Positions 53,462 through 64,000 are shown, numbered from the stretch's first letter. The stretch: 64,000 nt of DNA from Argyresthia goedartella (GCA_949825045.1 OX463829.1:25700715-25764714); one strand, 5' to 3'. Translations and numbers: made by a program. The notes: generated from the sequence alone by a model not told the origin.

Positions 53462-53464
53462 TTG

Positions 53465-54600
53465 GAGATGCACAAACTAGATAAATCAGACTTCGACCAA
53501 TTCAATTGTAGTAGAACAGCATAATTTTTGTTGGTTAGATCAAAAGAAAAATATGTACCTTCGGAGTGAATAATTTCAAAATACCTAATGTATTTATGTA
53601 TAAACATAATGTTGGTGGAATTCTTGACATTATGGTGATACCAAATAAGAGCGTTCTTATTAAAGCTTAGAATTATATGAATTTATTCTATCTGCTAGTG
53701 TTGTGATAAAAATAATCCATGAAACTGATTATTACATTATTTTGCGACTGAAAACAATGCGAGAAGACAAAAGAACATACTCTGCTAGTAAGCCAAAATC
53801 TTGTATTATTTCAAGATGTCCCTACTATTTCGCCCGCTAGCTGTACCATGCAATAGATGCTGAGTGCTTAGGCTGACGACGTAGTATAATCCATCGTCAT
53901 ATCGTCGAAAAAACAGAGATGGCGCTTTTACTATTTTTACGAGGAAACGGCCAAAACAACGCACACACACAAGGTACCTAATACCTACAAAATACAAATG
54001 CATGTGCGCGAGAAGTGTTGCATCGTATATAAATGCGTGCTCATACGCGTAAGACTTGTTTGTTCTTAGGAAGTGGACGTTTATACCGCCCCATCTTTCC
54101 TAAATTAAGCGCACCACTGCGATACTACCCTTGCTGGAAAGAAAGTACAAAGTCGTGAATCCGTTTGAATTCTATTCTTTCGAACTATTAGCTCTATCTA
54201 GTGACAACATTTAAACTATATATCGAATTACGCTTCAAAGTATGACGGTTCTCTGTCCTCTCGTATTGTTGGTCCATGGTTGTAGGCTGTTAATTGTCTA
54301 AGATTAAATGATGAAATGTTTTCTCAAATTAACAAATGAATATTTGGTAAGACGGGCACAGTGATGCTAATATTTTTGGTTGGATGTTTTTATTATTTAA
54401 TAATTTTAAGGGGGTTTCATTTGCATACTTAGCATTAGGCATTTTTCTATTCTATTATATTTTTCTATTTCATCATTTTTCATTTATTATAGCTATGGAA
54501 CTGCGGCATAATGTACGCTACAAACGACATGTATTTTAAATAGGATGATCTGTACTGTATTTTTAGATTTTTGGGCTTTTCTGCTAGTAAATAATAAATG
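53465..54600. other. ETHE1 3' flank, no gene recognised
   Basis: Contains the probable 3' UTR and an AT-rich spacer. No repeat ends or coding similarity seen. Confidence 0.4.
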
Positions 54601-54870
54601 GAGCCCATTAATTTCCCCACCGAGGGGCACAGGCCTTTACCTGGATACGAGTAAGATTAAGCCATACTCCACCACGCTGGCTCAGTGGGGTATAATGGAG
54701 GGGTTTACGGCCACTACCACGTAGCGTTAGCAGCAGGGACCTACAGCTTAACGTGTCATCCGATACACAGAACAGCTGATACTGTACTAATCCCATTGTT
54801 ACATGGTCTGGATTCGAACCTGCATCGCCTTTGTGAGAAGCAAGAGTGAAACCCATTAGATCACGGAGCG
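54601..54870 (-). mobile_element. tRNA-derived SINE
   Basis: Minus strand: GTGATCTAATGGGTTTCACT, then B box GCAGGTTCGAATCCAGACC, a ~180-bp body and the end CCTGTGCCCCTCGGTGGGGA. The last part is also found at 44470-44545. Confidence 0.75.
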
Positions 54871-54929
54871 CTGTTCTCTTAATGTTTCTTTCGTTTTCTC
54901 TTCGAAACTTTCTGAGACTTCGACGGATA

Positions 54930-55225
54930 GTTTAAAAAGGGAAATATTAAACTGCACATCAATAATACTGATTTTCAGAGCAAATATACTGATTTTCACA
55001 GCAAATATACTGATTTTCACACCAAATATCAGGGCAAAATACTGCGGTGTCTTAGGTGAAGGGTAAAGGGGGTGAGCGAAGCGAAGGTTGAACATGTAAG
55101 AACAACAAAAATACTTAAAACATAAAAAGTATTTTTGCTGATCCTTTTTTGGTGTGAAAATCAGTGTTTTTGCTGTGCGATTAAATACTAGCCGTTTAAA
55201 AAGGTCATCCAAATTGGTCAAGCCG
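54930..55225. mobile_element. MITE-like element with hairpin module, copy f
   Basis: ATACTGATTTTCACACC repeats loosely three times (54965-55015) and faces the inverse GGTGTGAAAATCAG at 55150. The module is at 55029-55113, with its GC hairpin half deleted (GCGAAGCGAAGGTTGAAC). Confidence 0.6.
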
Positions 55226-55519
55226 TTCTCGAGTTTTGCATAAAGCGATTCATATTAACGCCTGTTCCCCTCGGCTGGTTCTTTAATGCGCCACAGGTAT
55301 TTCAGAGATATCCTTTTTTTTCTGTGTTGTGTCATTGTTCATTGATCTACTAGTCGATTATATATACAGGGTGTCCGGTAGATCGATGCAAAGACTTAAA
55401 CCGAAGCTAGTACATTTAGAACCATTTGAGCCAGACATACATAAGGCGAAGTCTTACCGTATTTTTTTTATTGATGATTTAGTGTTTTTGAAGAAAATTT
55501 CCAGGTTTTCACAGTTAAG

Positions 55520-55917
55520 TGATTGCTTGATCGGCAGAGACGGACCTATTCCTTGGCCTGCTTGTTCACCAGACCTGACCCAATGGACTATTTTGTGTGG
55601 GGCAGAGCCAAAGAACAGAGGCTCTAATTTTGAATCACTCGCATCGGAAGCGAGCGGTCTCCAAGCGACACGATTAGTGGGGCTTAGCTAAGTCGAGTGA
55701 TATGAACCAATTGTTGCGCTTGGCGAGAGCTCGCCACGACGCGAGTGATTCAAAAATAGAGCTCCTGGTCTATTCCAAAGAAGAGTTGATTTCAAAAATA
55801 AGAATGGGTTTGGACACCATAAAAGATGAAATGATGCTCAAAATCACGACCACACAAGTCCGAAGACGGGCTCGTGTCTGTGTGAGGAACCAAGGATCTC
55901 ATTTAGAGTATGAATAG
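55520..55917 (+). pseudogene. Mariner-type transposase C-terminus, split by a palindromic insertion
   Basis: CLIGRDGPIPWPACSPDLTQ at 55525-55585 is the last-acidic-residue motif of mariner-like transposases (usual SPDLTPMDYF); here WTILCG replaces DYFVWG after a frame change. It resumes at about 55769 as VYSKEELISKIRMGLDTIKD, EMMLKITTTQVRRRARVCVR, NQGSHLEYE-stop. Everything N-terminal is missing. The interruption at 55617-55768 is a separate small inverted-repeat insertion. Confidence 0.7.
55617..55768. mobile_element. Small palindromic insertion within the mariner
   Basis: GGCTCTAATTTTGAATCACT then CGCATCGG at the left; CGCGAGTGATTCAAAAATAGAG at the right (inverse with few mismatches). ~150 bp, non-coding MITE. 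Confidence 0.7.
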
Positions 55918-56491
55918 CATAAATTTAATTAATTAAAAAGACTGTCTAAAAAGTCTTCTTTTATCCCTCAAACTAGTTAGTAGGGTATAACTTCAAGAAT
56001 GTGTGAGGTATCTACGTCAATAATACCTTAAATGAAAGATCATTAACTAAGAATGTTTTTATAAAGATTTTCGCATAAAAATGTTTCACTTGCTTTTGTT
56101 AAATTAGGTCCGAAAAACTTATTTTATTGATGATTGAAATTTTCCGTGCTCTTCAATGGTCTGTATAAACTAAGTCTGACGTAGCAGATGCACAAATCAA
56201 GAGTTATTAGAATGTTTATTAAGTGATTTATTAGAATCAATTGTAAAATAATCCAATTATTGTTTAGTTTTGCAATGATAATCACTTAACTGTGAAAATC
56301 TGGAAATTTTCTTGAAAAACACTAAATCATCAATAAAAACTTAACGGTTATACTACGCCATATGTATGTTTGTCTCAAATGGTTCTAAATGCTCTGTAAG
56401 TTAGTACAGACCATTTAGAACCATTTGAGCCAAACAACGGAACTGTTTAAGTCTTTGCATCGATCTACCGGACACCCTTTATATATATCTA

Positions 56492-57250
56492 TGTTACGGC
56501 CAAAGCTAGGTGTGAAACTAAACCTAAGTTTAGCCGGCTAGTCTTAAAATTAATTTCGAGCCTCGGCTAATGTCCGAAGTCATGTTCGTTGGTGATAACG
56601 GATGTCATCTTTAATCGGCTAGACTGCACATTAGCCGATGCGTTTCGGTTGATGTTGGACATTAGCTAGCTAATGTTGAAAACGAAGTATTCGTGCGACT
56701 GCGGGTAGCGGGGCGGGTTAATTTAATTCAGATATCCGGGCAAAACACTGCGGTAGCTTAGGTGAAGAGTAGAGGGGGTGAGCGAAGCGAAGCCCCCTTT
56801 ATCCTTCTTGTTAGGTTGAACATGTAAGAACAACAAAAACTATAATAAGACGAGTATAAGTATTTTTTGTTGTTCTTACATGTTCAACCTAACACGAAGT
56901 ATAAAGGGGGCTTCGCTTCGCTCACTCCATTTATCTTTCACCTAAGCTACCGCAGTGTTAACGGCTACCGAATCATTATCATCACTTATTCCAGATTAAG
57001 ACGGTAATTTTTCAACATTAGCCTAGGTATACTGAAAAATAAACTGAAGTTAGTCGGCTAATGTCAACCATATTTTCTCACCCATCTTTAGCCTCAACAG
57101 CGTCGAGGCTAAACTGCAGTTTAGCCGACTAATGTTGAAATCATTTATCGCAATGAACATTATTTCGGACATTAGCCGAGGCTCGAAATTAATCTTAAGA
57201 CTAGCCGGCTAAACTTAATTTTAGTTTCACACCTAGCTTTAGCCGTAACA
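56492..57250. mobile_element. Long-TIR foldback MITE with two inverted hairpin modules
   Basis: TGTTACGGCCAAAGCTAGGT, then GTGAAACTAAACC, CGGCTAGTCTTAA and CGAGCCTCGGCTAATGTCC, is mirrored at ~57165-57250. TA on both sides. Inside, the module occurs at 56738-56836 and inverted at 56862-56962, so the element is a palindrome within a palindrome. Confidence 0.9.
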
Positions 57251-58100
57251 TATGTACACATAATAGAGTGGTGACATCAGCCGGATACAGTCCGATAACA
57301 TTCAAAGCACGATTCAAAGTAATATTCAGATGTGTGCCACTTACAGCGAAGAGATGAGACGCGTTTCACATATTATATTGTCATTCTTTGCAGTTTCCCT
57401 ATTTTGGAGATTTCCAGTTTCATGAATTTCAAAAAATATTAATCTTGGCTAAGACTTGTTATGTCGATTGTGGTAACAAGGGCCGGAGCATGCAGATTTT
57501 TTTATTTTTTTTATTACCAATTCATAAGGATGAAAATGATGTAGCAATATATGTCTCCTTGCCTTATTAAGAGTTAATTACTGACGTCAATTGTGGGTGT
57601 GTTGGTTAGGTACCTAAACCTAAGGTCTGCCTACCTACCCTTAAAATATTTCTTCCCCCGGAAAAGTTGTTCAAAGAAACTTGACCTAAGTGATTAAATC
57701 TGGGTCAACGGAAATTGTGCTTTAAATATTTTTCCACAAGTCTAATGAATAATGATAATGGAGAGCAGACGTGGCCGGGTGGCGGCGTCTCTAGACAATG
57801 CAGTATGACGTCATCTACTGCATGGATACGAACACTGGTTGCATGGAGACTTCCATATTGGTCTTTTAACAATAGATTCAGAGGCGGACGCGAGTGGGTA
57901 AGTAATTATTGCATGGCGCATAAACCACGCGTTATACTTGATAGCAAAATGCACAGACTCAAATAAAGTACTGATTTGGAGCTGGAGGTCACATTTCCTG
58001 AGCGAGTGACAGCAGTTAGGTAACAGCATGAACTTTTTTGAGTGTCCGTCAAATTTGGAGTTGTCGGTTTTGCATCAGGGCCTGAGAAGCTTCAGTGGGT
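57251..58100. other. Intergenic, nothing recognised
   Basis: AT-rich with one moderately GC-rich patch near 57760-57860; no coding similarity. Confidence 0.35.
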
Positions 58101-58129
58101 GATTTGTGCTGCGAGGTGTGACAATAGAT

Positions 58130-58275
58130 ACTTTTTAACCGACTTAAAAAAGGAGAATTGTATATTATATCGGAAACGCAAAAAATATTCATCTCTTATC
58201 CTTTTAGGTGTTATATGTTTGTCTTCGTGTTTCTCCGAAATTATGGATCGGATTTTGAGCTGAATTTTTATATTG
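58130..58275. repeat. AAACCGACTT-type repeat, second copy
   Basis: TTTTTAACCGACTTAAAAAA and GGATCGGATTTTGAGC. Related by its end to 14900-15226. Confidence 0.4.
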
Positions 58276-58504
58276 GCTAACATTTACTCCAACTTAGGGA
58301 AGCGTGCAAGTTTTATTAAAATTGTTCAGTAGTTTTTAAAATATGGAACTATTACATGTAAGTATGGTAGTCTAGCTTATTAATACGAGCTGGGCAACAA
58401 AGAAATGATAGAAAACTAGGGAAAAATACAAATAAAAATGCAGGTTTTATCAAAATCAGTTTAGTTTAGTAGACTGAAAAGAGAGCTGTAAAACTTGACA
58501 AATT

Positions 58505-58640
58505 ACCGGTGTTTGAAAGAAAGAAAGAAAGAAAATGGAAATTTATTGCCAAAAACACATTATAAAAGAAAAGAGTAGATCAACTTAGACTAACTTATAA
58601 ATAGAACAGCTTAAACTAATAATACAAAATTTATATCTAT
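58505..58640 (-). repeat. LINE 3' tail with GAAA microsatellite
   Basis: A GAAA run (58515-58533), then ATGGAAATTTATTGCCAAAA, a LINE-tail arrangement read on the minus strand. Confidence 0.4.
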
Positions 58641-59650
58641 TTAAAAACTGGCAAATGGATACTTGCTTAGCAAATGCTATCTGTTAAAGTAAACAATAAC
58701 AAAACTGCGCTGGTTTTCAGCATGTACCATGGCTGTTGACATATATTTCGCTGATTTCAGTGAGAGCGAAACGCATGCAGAAAACTGTCCTTAAAAAAAC
58801 CAAATTGCATCATAAATTGTAAAAAAAATATACAGTGTTTGTGTAGTAGTAGTGAATAGGTATATATAATAAGTAAGCATATAAAAGTATCTATCTATGA
58901 TATAAGAGATATGATATATGTTTAATCCTTAGTTCTTTGTGAATATATTAGGAGATCAACAAAGACTAGGTGGTAAGGGGTTTTACGCCTACGTTTACGT
59001 TTATCTTTTCCGGCCTGAAAGGATTTTGTATTTCTATCCACAAGCAGAATATCTAAAGAATTGTAAGATGTACGATCAGTGCTGAAACTCTTAAATGGAA
59101 TTCTTCGTAGCGGATATGTTTGAGGCATTTTAGCCGGACCGCGGTATTTTAACGACCTCAGCGGACTAATACCTAACGCGGCATCCGGCCAGCACATCGA
59201 TCTATAAATTATAGCTTTTGTATAACATACATGACATTATTATAGACGGAGTAACAGAAACTTACGCTATCGATTATATTAGAGCCGAACCGGTCTAGTT
59301 ACCTCAATGTACCACCATCAACAGCAAATGTGGAGACCCACTGGTTCTTTTCCCATGCAGCCCAACACTTAAGTCATAAAACAAATGGTTTTTGAATGGT
59401 TTTTGAAATTCTACAAAAGTTTAACAAAAGCAAGGGTTTACCGCCACATGCTAGCTGCAAGGTTTTTTTTTAATGGGTCTCTACAACTGCCACTGATAGT
59501 ACTTACATGTACAGGCAAGAAGGCAAGACCTGAGAATTGCGATTGTGTGCATGCAGAGGGCCGGCTAATGGGCTACATGAAAAGTGTACACTACACTGAC
59601 GAAACTTGCATAGACACGTCTCACACTTTGTCGAAGTCTTATACGGATGG
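58641..59650. other. Intergenic, no gene assigned
   Basis: A minus frame at 59197-58922 (YRGPAKMPQTYPLRRIPFKS, DRTSYNSLDILLVDRN) and a + frame from 59385 are open but unassigned. The latter leads into the remnant at 59655. Confidence 0.3.
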
Positions 59651-59654
59651 AAGC

Positions 59655-60000
59655 AGTCACATAATGCTTACACGCAGCAGTATTTTACAACCACTCACGG
59701 CGAGGATTAAGAGGCTGGAAAGATATGCTTTCCCAAATGGTATGGGACACCAGCTAGAGAGACCTGCCTCAAGCAGTACAGCTTCCAGTCGTTCATGAGG
59801 TCATTGGTAAAGCCTGACATCAGCTCCCGCCCACCAACTGAGAGCGAAGCTAAACACCATTCCAGGTGAACCTATCACTAAGTGCAACAGAAGGTATACC
59901 AGCACCAGACGTTCTACTAAAAACGACATTTTGTCGCTGCACCAAAGATTATGGTAGTGGCAAATGTGGATGCCGGAAATAAATGCTGAACTGCTCTGCC
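59655..60000 (+). pseudogene. Transposon-encoded CXC/Cys-rich protein remnant
   Basis: Across three frames: YSFQSFMRSLVKPDISSRPP, TESEAKHHS and, at 59933-59998, CRCTKDYGSGKCGCRK with a stop and then MLNC. This order (LPPT..A..H..R.Y, followed by a CNC..C..CGCRK..L.C motif) is known to me from repeated arthropod genes likely to be transposon-borne. No active frame. The identification is tentative. Confidence 0.35.
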
Positions 60001-60470
60001 GCTTGCCTCCACTGCCAATGGAATTGATATGCCTCTTCTATGACGAGGTTCTGTTTTACGTTTTCATAAAATTCCGGCAGTATTTTCTTCTTCAATGTTG
60101 TTATATCAGGGATTTCATATCTATTATCGAGAGCATTCACAAAATTCGTCATGCTCTCCTTTGCGCAAAGGGTCCATGTCAACAGCAATCATGCGCACGT
60201 TTTTTTTATCCAAATTTGGCTTTGTATTCCCATCTGCTTATTTACTTCTTCTATCAAAATAATATTTTACCGTTTTTAGGGCTTGCGGGGGCCACAGATT
60301 TGCTCATTTTGCTCAGCGGTATCTTCATCTTGAACTCCTGAGTAACAGAAAACAGTGACCATTCCTCATTGTGTTTTCTCTTCATATGATCAATCAAGTT
60401 CGTAGTATTTCCACTTAGTTTAAACTCTCTTTTACATAAAGAACACTTTGCAAACTTTTGGTAAAAATTT
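59960..60470 (-). pseudogene. hAT transposase fragment with BED zinc finger
   Basis: Minus strand: CSLCKREFKLSGNTTNLIDH and MKRKHNEEW (60445-60360) form a C2H2 BED finger. After stops, FAKESMTNFVNALDNRYEIP and TTLKKKILPEFYENVKQNL (60175-60000) match the region that follows the BED domain in ZBED/hAT transposases. The catalytic RNase H-like core is missing. It overlaps the end of the Cys-rich remnant on the other strand. Confidence 0.65.
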
Positions 60471-60682
60471 AGAATCGTGCGGCACGAATTTGAGGGGTTG
60501 GAACCCCCCCTGAGAAGTGGGGGGTGAGCAAACCCCTCGTTTTTTTTTTAATGTTTCTTTTTTGTTTTTGTTTATGTTGCCTAAATAATTAATAAAACCA
60601 CATTTTTTTAGTTGTAGACATACTTCATAGCATCTATCAAGTCTAGAAATGGATCCTTTTTCTCCCTGCAAATTTAGAATCG

Positions 60683-60800
60683 CCTGAACTCCGGCTACTA
60701 CGGGGCTACGGCGCTGCCCCCGCACTGCAGCACACTCACGCTCGCCTCCGCAGCCTCGGCCGCTCCGTCTCGCTCAGTGCGCGGTCGCCTTCGCCCATGC
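60683..60800 (-). repeat. GC-rich repeat fragment, copy 2
   Basis: Inverse of 11637-11795: CTCCGGCTACTACGGGGC, GCCTCCGCAGCCTCGGCC and GCTCCGTCTCGCTCAGTGCG. It adjoins the hAT fragment by ~210 bp, so the repeat may be part of a hAT-derived element. Confidence 0.65.
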
Positions 60801-61139
60801 GTGCCTCCGACTTATAAAAACACTCAAGCGTATATCTATATATTGTTTGTTAGCTAACTCCACTCAACTTCAATGTTGCAAAAAAAAATCCACAATAAAA
60901 AACTGAATGACTTTTTTCTTGTAAATGAATGATATACGAACGGTAATTCCCCTACCATAGAGAACAATCTATGCCTACGCCTTTGTCACTATGGCCGGGG
61001 AATAACCTATATACATATGCATACCTCGACGCGAGGGATGTAATAGTAGTACTCGAGTAAAGAATTGATCGATAGTTTTAAAAACTATCAGTTGAGAGTC
61101 GGAATTTACACATATATAGATATTAGATATTGGGTATAA

Positions 61140-61400
61140 TTAGGGTTCCGTAACCAAACAGGACCTAAGCTGTCCCTGCCCGCCTGTTTCGGTTGGTCCG
61201 TCCGTCACCGGGCTCTGCCGGATCAACCGAATCAGGCAGAGAGTTGAAATTTTCACAGAGGGTGTATTTCTGTTGCCGCTATAACAAAAAATCCATACCA
61301 AAAGAATAAAAATAATAATAAGTGGTCCTAATAGAAGATACGTGTTACAACAAGCTTGTAATGAGATTCTATGGCTAATGGCCATGTTCTTTCATATTGT
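61140..61400. repeat. GGTTCCGTA-family repeat, left part
   Basis: TAGGGTTCCGTAACCAAACA, GGTCCGTCCGTCACCGGG and TTGAAATTTTCACAGAGGGT, then GTATTTCTGTTGCCGCTATA parallel 3350-3530. Confidence 0.6.
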
Positions 61401-61624
61401 TTTTTTTGCCTCCTCAGATAGAAAACAAGATTTTAATTTCGATTTAAAGCCGAGCACTCCTATTCTCAGCCCAGTTGGGAAAACTGGCCGCATCGATAAA
61501 TAATTAGAGGAAAACCAAATTCAAATATCAAAGTCAAGAGGGGTGTTATTCCAAACATTATTTAGATATCTACAACTCGAAATATTGAAAGTAGTTTCTT
61601 AAAAAAGCTAAAATTTCATAAAAT

Positions 61625-61800
61625 AAAATAAAAACTTTTATTTATTTAGCATCGTCCATTGTGCAGTTAGCTTGTACCTTAAATGAACATTAACATTTAC
61701 TTACAGGCCCCACATTCATATAAAATGGAACCCGGGACCTCTCGCTTGGGAATCACAGCCTCGATCGCTTCACCACAGAGGTCGTTCTGGTATCTTCGAG
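61625..61800 (-). mobile_element. Probable SINE with A-rich/T-rich tail
   Basis: Tail AAAATAAAATAAAAACTTTT at the left; tRNA-like GGGACCTCTCGCTTGGG and GATCGCTTCACCACAGAGG at the right. Read as a minus-strand SINE. Confidence 0.35.
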
Positions 61801-63554
61801 CCTTTTTGTAGAGTACATTTATTTGTATTTGTTTTGAGTACCTAGTCTAATGCTCAATTCATATTCATATTCTTTAACGCACAGAAAATATAAAGGTACA
61901 GACAGTAACAAGAAATGTTACAAGCAAAGCCGAGCTTATCTCTAAAGAGAGTTTCTTCCACGAGAGTTAATGCAACAGGACAGCCTAGTCCTAGTGCGCA
62001 ATAAAACTGTTTACCTACCTATGTAGTGATAAATTAAATAATAAGTAAAAACATTCACTGACAAAACACGTATAATTTTATTTTCATAACAAAATCGAAA
62101 GTTTACAATGAAATATTGAATGATAACCGTGTCCAAGACCAAAAATTAAACCAGAAAAGAGATAAAAAACTGAAATTGTCTATGTCGCAAATGAACACAG
62201 AAATTGCTTTTGACGCTGTATGCACACTTTGATCAGGACTTGACGTGAAGATGAAATGATTGTATGAGGAGGATATGAAGTGATTATGGAATGAACGAGG
62301 GGTTATATGAGTGATTGCCCAAAAGTATGCCGAAAATATCTTTGACGGTGGCGTACAAATGCCTTTAGGAATTTAGACGAACTAATGAACAGACGACCTA
62401 ATCCTGTTCAAAGATTTAAAGTTGTCGAAAGAGTGAAGCCGCGCTATGAAACTAAATTTAAATTAAAAAACATTGGCAGTTCAAATAAACAAAAAAAAAA
62501 TGATGGGGTCAAAAAAAATACGGGATCTCCTGATGCGGCGTCCAAGTTCCTCCTTCACGTACGCCTGCCTGCCTGCGTCTGCCTGCTCCAAAGCACGCCT
62601 TGGTGAGGTTTACGCGTCCGCGGTGTCGGTATCATAAATTGCGCAGCTCTCCACCAAAAGATACAAATAAGATATAATGATAAGTACCAGAATAACGCTA
62701 ACACGGCCAAAATGCCACCACGGAATATAAACACCAAATACATACCCAGATCGCTTCCAACGTCTGGCCTTTGAGTTCAGATGAAAAAATGGATGAAATA
62801 TCGGGAAAATATCAGGAATATTTTAGGCCGGCACCAATTCTTGCCCAAGGACAATTCTTCTTATGACAAGGCTGCCCAAAACACATTACACAGCTCCTCA
62901 TAACAGCAACAAAACTGGTCAAACGAGAAAAATGTGCACCAAAATGCTTACGACTCCAACAGCTCAATGAAAATGATTTTTTCCAGTCCTGCCAAAACTG
63001 ACAACTACCAATAAGAATCTAGAATAATTCGAACTTTCAATTTCGCATAAACTTATAAAACATCAACCAACCTGTATCACAATAAAATCGAATTAAAAAT
63101 TAACATAACAAAGGAGTCTTAAAACGACATCTGCGAGTTCACGCTGCAGATATTCCCCAAATAAACCAAAGAAAATAATAAATAAAACGAAACTAACGTT
63201 CGCCGAAGTCAACATTCGAAAAGACAGGATGCAAGAAGATCCAAATATCATACCTAGATTATTATAAGAAAAATTACGGTATCGACATCATGGATTGGAA
63301 CCAACCGATGCTGATATCCAAGAAGTCCTAATTGTAAAAATAGTTTTAAGAATATTTCTCTGCTATAACTTTACTTGGGAAAAAAGTTAGTTTTCCTGGT
63401 TATCTGGGCTGTTATTAGCATCCATAAGCTTGATTTCCTCTCTTTAGCCTCCCACACATAACGAAAAACCTGGCCATAGAAACCAAAACACCAAAAAGAC
63501 CAAAAAACACCTTAAACTAGACTAAGAGAGAAAAAAAAAACAAAGAAATGCCAG
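61801..63554. other. Intergenic, no gene recognised
   Basis: The first part is AT-rich. From about 62640 the + strand is rich in A and C with long CCAA/ACCA runs and almost no long frame. No repeat family assigned. Confidence 0.35.
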
Positions 63555-64000
63555 CACCACCAGGTTACGACATTACAAGCAAAATCCGACCGTCGATGAC
63601 CTTCTCAATCAACGCCCTGACTCATAGGCCTATAATGAAGAACAGAAGGTTTAACCTGAACCCAAAATATAGCCAACGGACACCTATAATGAATCGCCAA
63701 TAACACCAAGTTACGACATTACAAGCAAAATCCGAGCGTCGATGACCTTTTCAATCGACGCCCTGACTCATAGGCCTATATGAAGAACAATGATTAAAAG
63801 CGGAAAGATGGGAGGAAATTAAGGCCTAAAGAGAGAAGCGAAAAAAAAGGAATATGACGTGCAGCTTGTCTTTCTGAATTTAGAAGAAAACCAAGTTACG
63901 ACATTACAAGCAAAATCCGAGTGTCGATGACCTATTCAATCGACACCCTGACTCATAGGCCTATAATGAAGAACAGAAGGTTTTAACCTAGATCCAAAAT
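63555..64000. repeat. Three imperfect copies of a ~100-bp repeat, running off the window
   Basis: GTTACGACATTACAAGCAAA, ATCCGA(C/G)(C/T)GTCGATGACC, CCCTGACTCATAGGCCTATA and GAAGAACAGAAGG start at about 63564, 63712 and 63893. Intervals between copies differ (148 and 181 bp) because the linkers differ. Possibly part of a larger satellite. Confidence 0.85.

Larger units (their letters stand above)
55367..56479 (+). mobile_element. Decayed mariner-type transposon
   Basis: Left end CAGGGTGTCCGGTAGATCGA plus TGCAAAGACTTAAAC; right end is the inverse (GTTTAAGTCTTTGCATCGAT, CTACCGGACACCC). TA on both sides (55365-55366, 56480-56481). Only the C-terminal third of a transposase remains, and inner inverse sequence at 55400-55520 and 56300-56410 suggests extended terminal repeats. 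Confidence 0.8.

Noticed and set aside
57388..57570. Possible small exon after CTTTGCAG
   Set aside because: No resemblance to any family, and Phe/Lys-rich composition of AT-rich DNA.

Overview
The window is eukaryotic and almost certainly lepidopteran (moth or butterfly). It is AT-rich, its one host gene has six GT-AG introns, and it carries typical lepidopteran repeats: tRNA-headed SINEs, CR1/Jockey/RTE-type LINE tails, maT-type mariners, many MITEs with TA target sites, and the GCGCACGAAGGGTTCCGTA repeat. No bacterial operons, real tRNA/rRNA genes or CRISPR arrays were seen.

The only host gene I can support is ETHE1 (persulfide dioxygenase, mitochondrial sulfide oxidation) on the + strand. 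Its seven coding exons lie between 6828 and 53461 and join in frame to a 265-residue protein with all iron ligands in place. An 798-bp coding sequence is spread over 46.6 kb because every intron is filled with mobile DNA.

Layout. 1-6.8 kb: upstream sequence with LINE tails, a MITE and hairpins. Intron 1 (6.95-20.76 kb): an inverted pair of ~0.85-kb repeats, a LINE endonuclease remnant, a frameshifted maT copy, a SINE, and a hAT-like insertion (14124-20462, near-perfect 8-bp target duplication) enclosing a P-element/THAP fragment and two decayed transposases of a DD82E (Sailor-like) type. Intron 3 (23.5-31.1 kb): a piggyBac-like insertion (TTAA, CCC ends; 23649-27955) within a 57-bp minisatellite, enclosing an FP-domain ORF and a ~1.08-kb LTR; then CR1-type and RNase H LINE fragments. 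Intron 4: a 27-bp GC-rich minisatellite, SINEs, a Tc1 fragment, MITEs. Intron 5 (37.5-46.7 kb): an RT fragment and the main discovery, a RAG1/Transib-type transposon at 41346-45986. Intron 6 (46.9-53.4 kb): abutting MITE, intact maT transposon and MITE; Tc1 and RTE fragments; SINEs. 53.5-64 kb, downstream of ETHE1: SINE, decayed mariner, long-TIR MITE, hAT/BED fragment and tandem repeats; no host gene recognised.

The most exciting object is the Transib/RAG1-like element. It has a perfect 5-bp target duplication (ATCCG), ~320-bp terminal inverted repeats whose tips are CACAGTG (identical to the V(D)J RSS heptamer), and a three-exon transposase gene of about 704 codons, apart from an exact in-frame 333-bp tandem duplication that brings in one stop codon. 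A second theme is a ~100-bp module with a GCGAAGCG-type hairpin, found eight times inside otherwise different MITEs.
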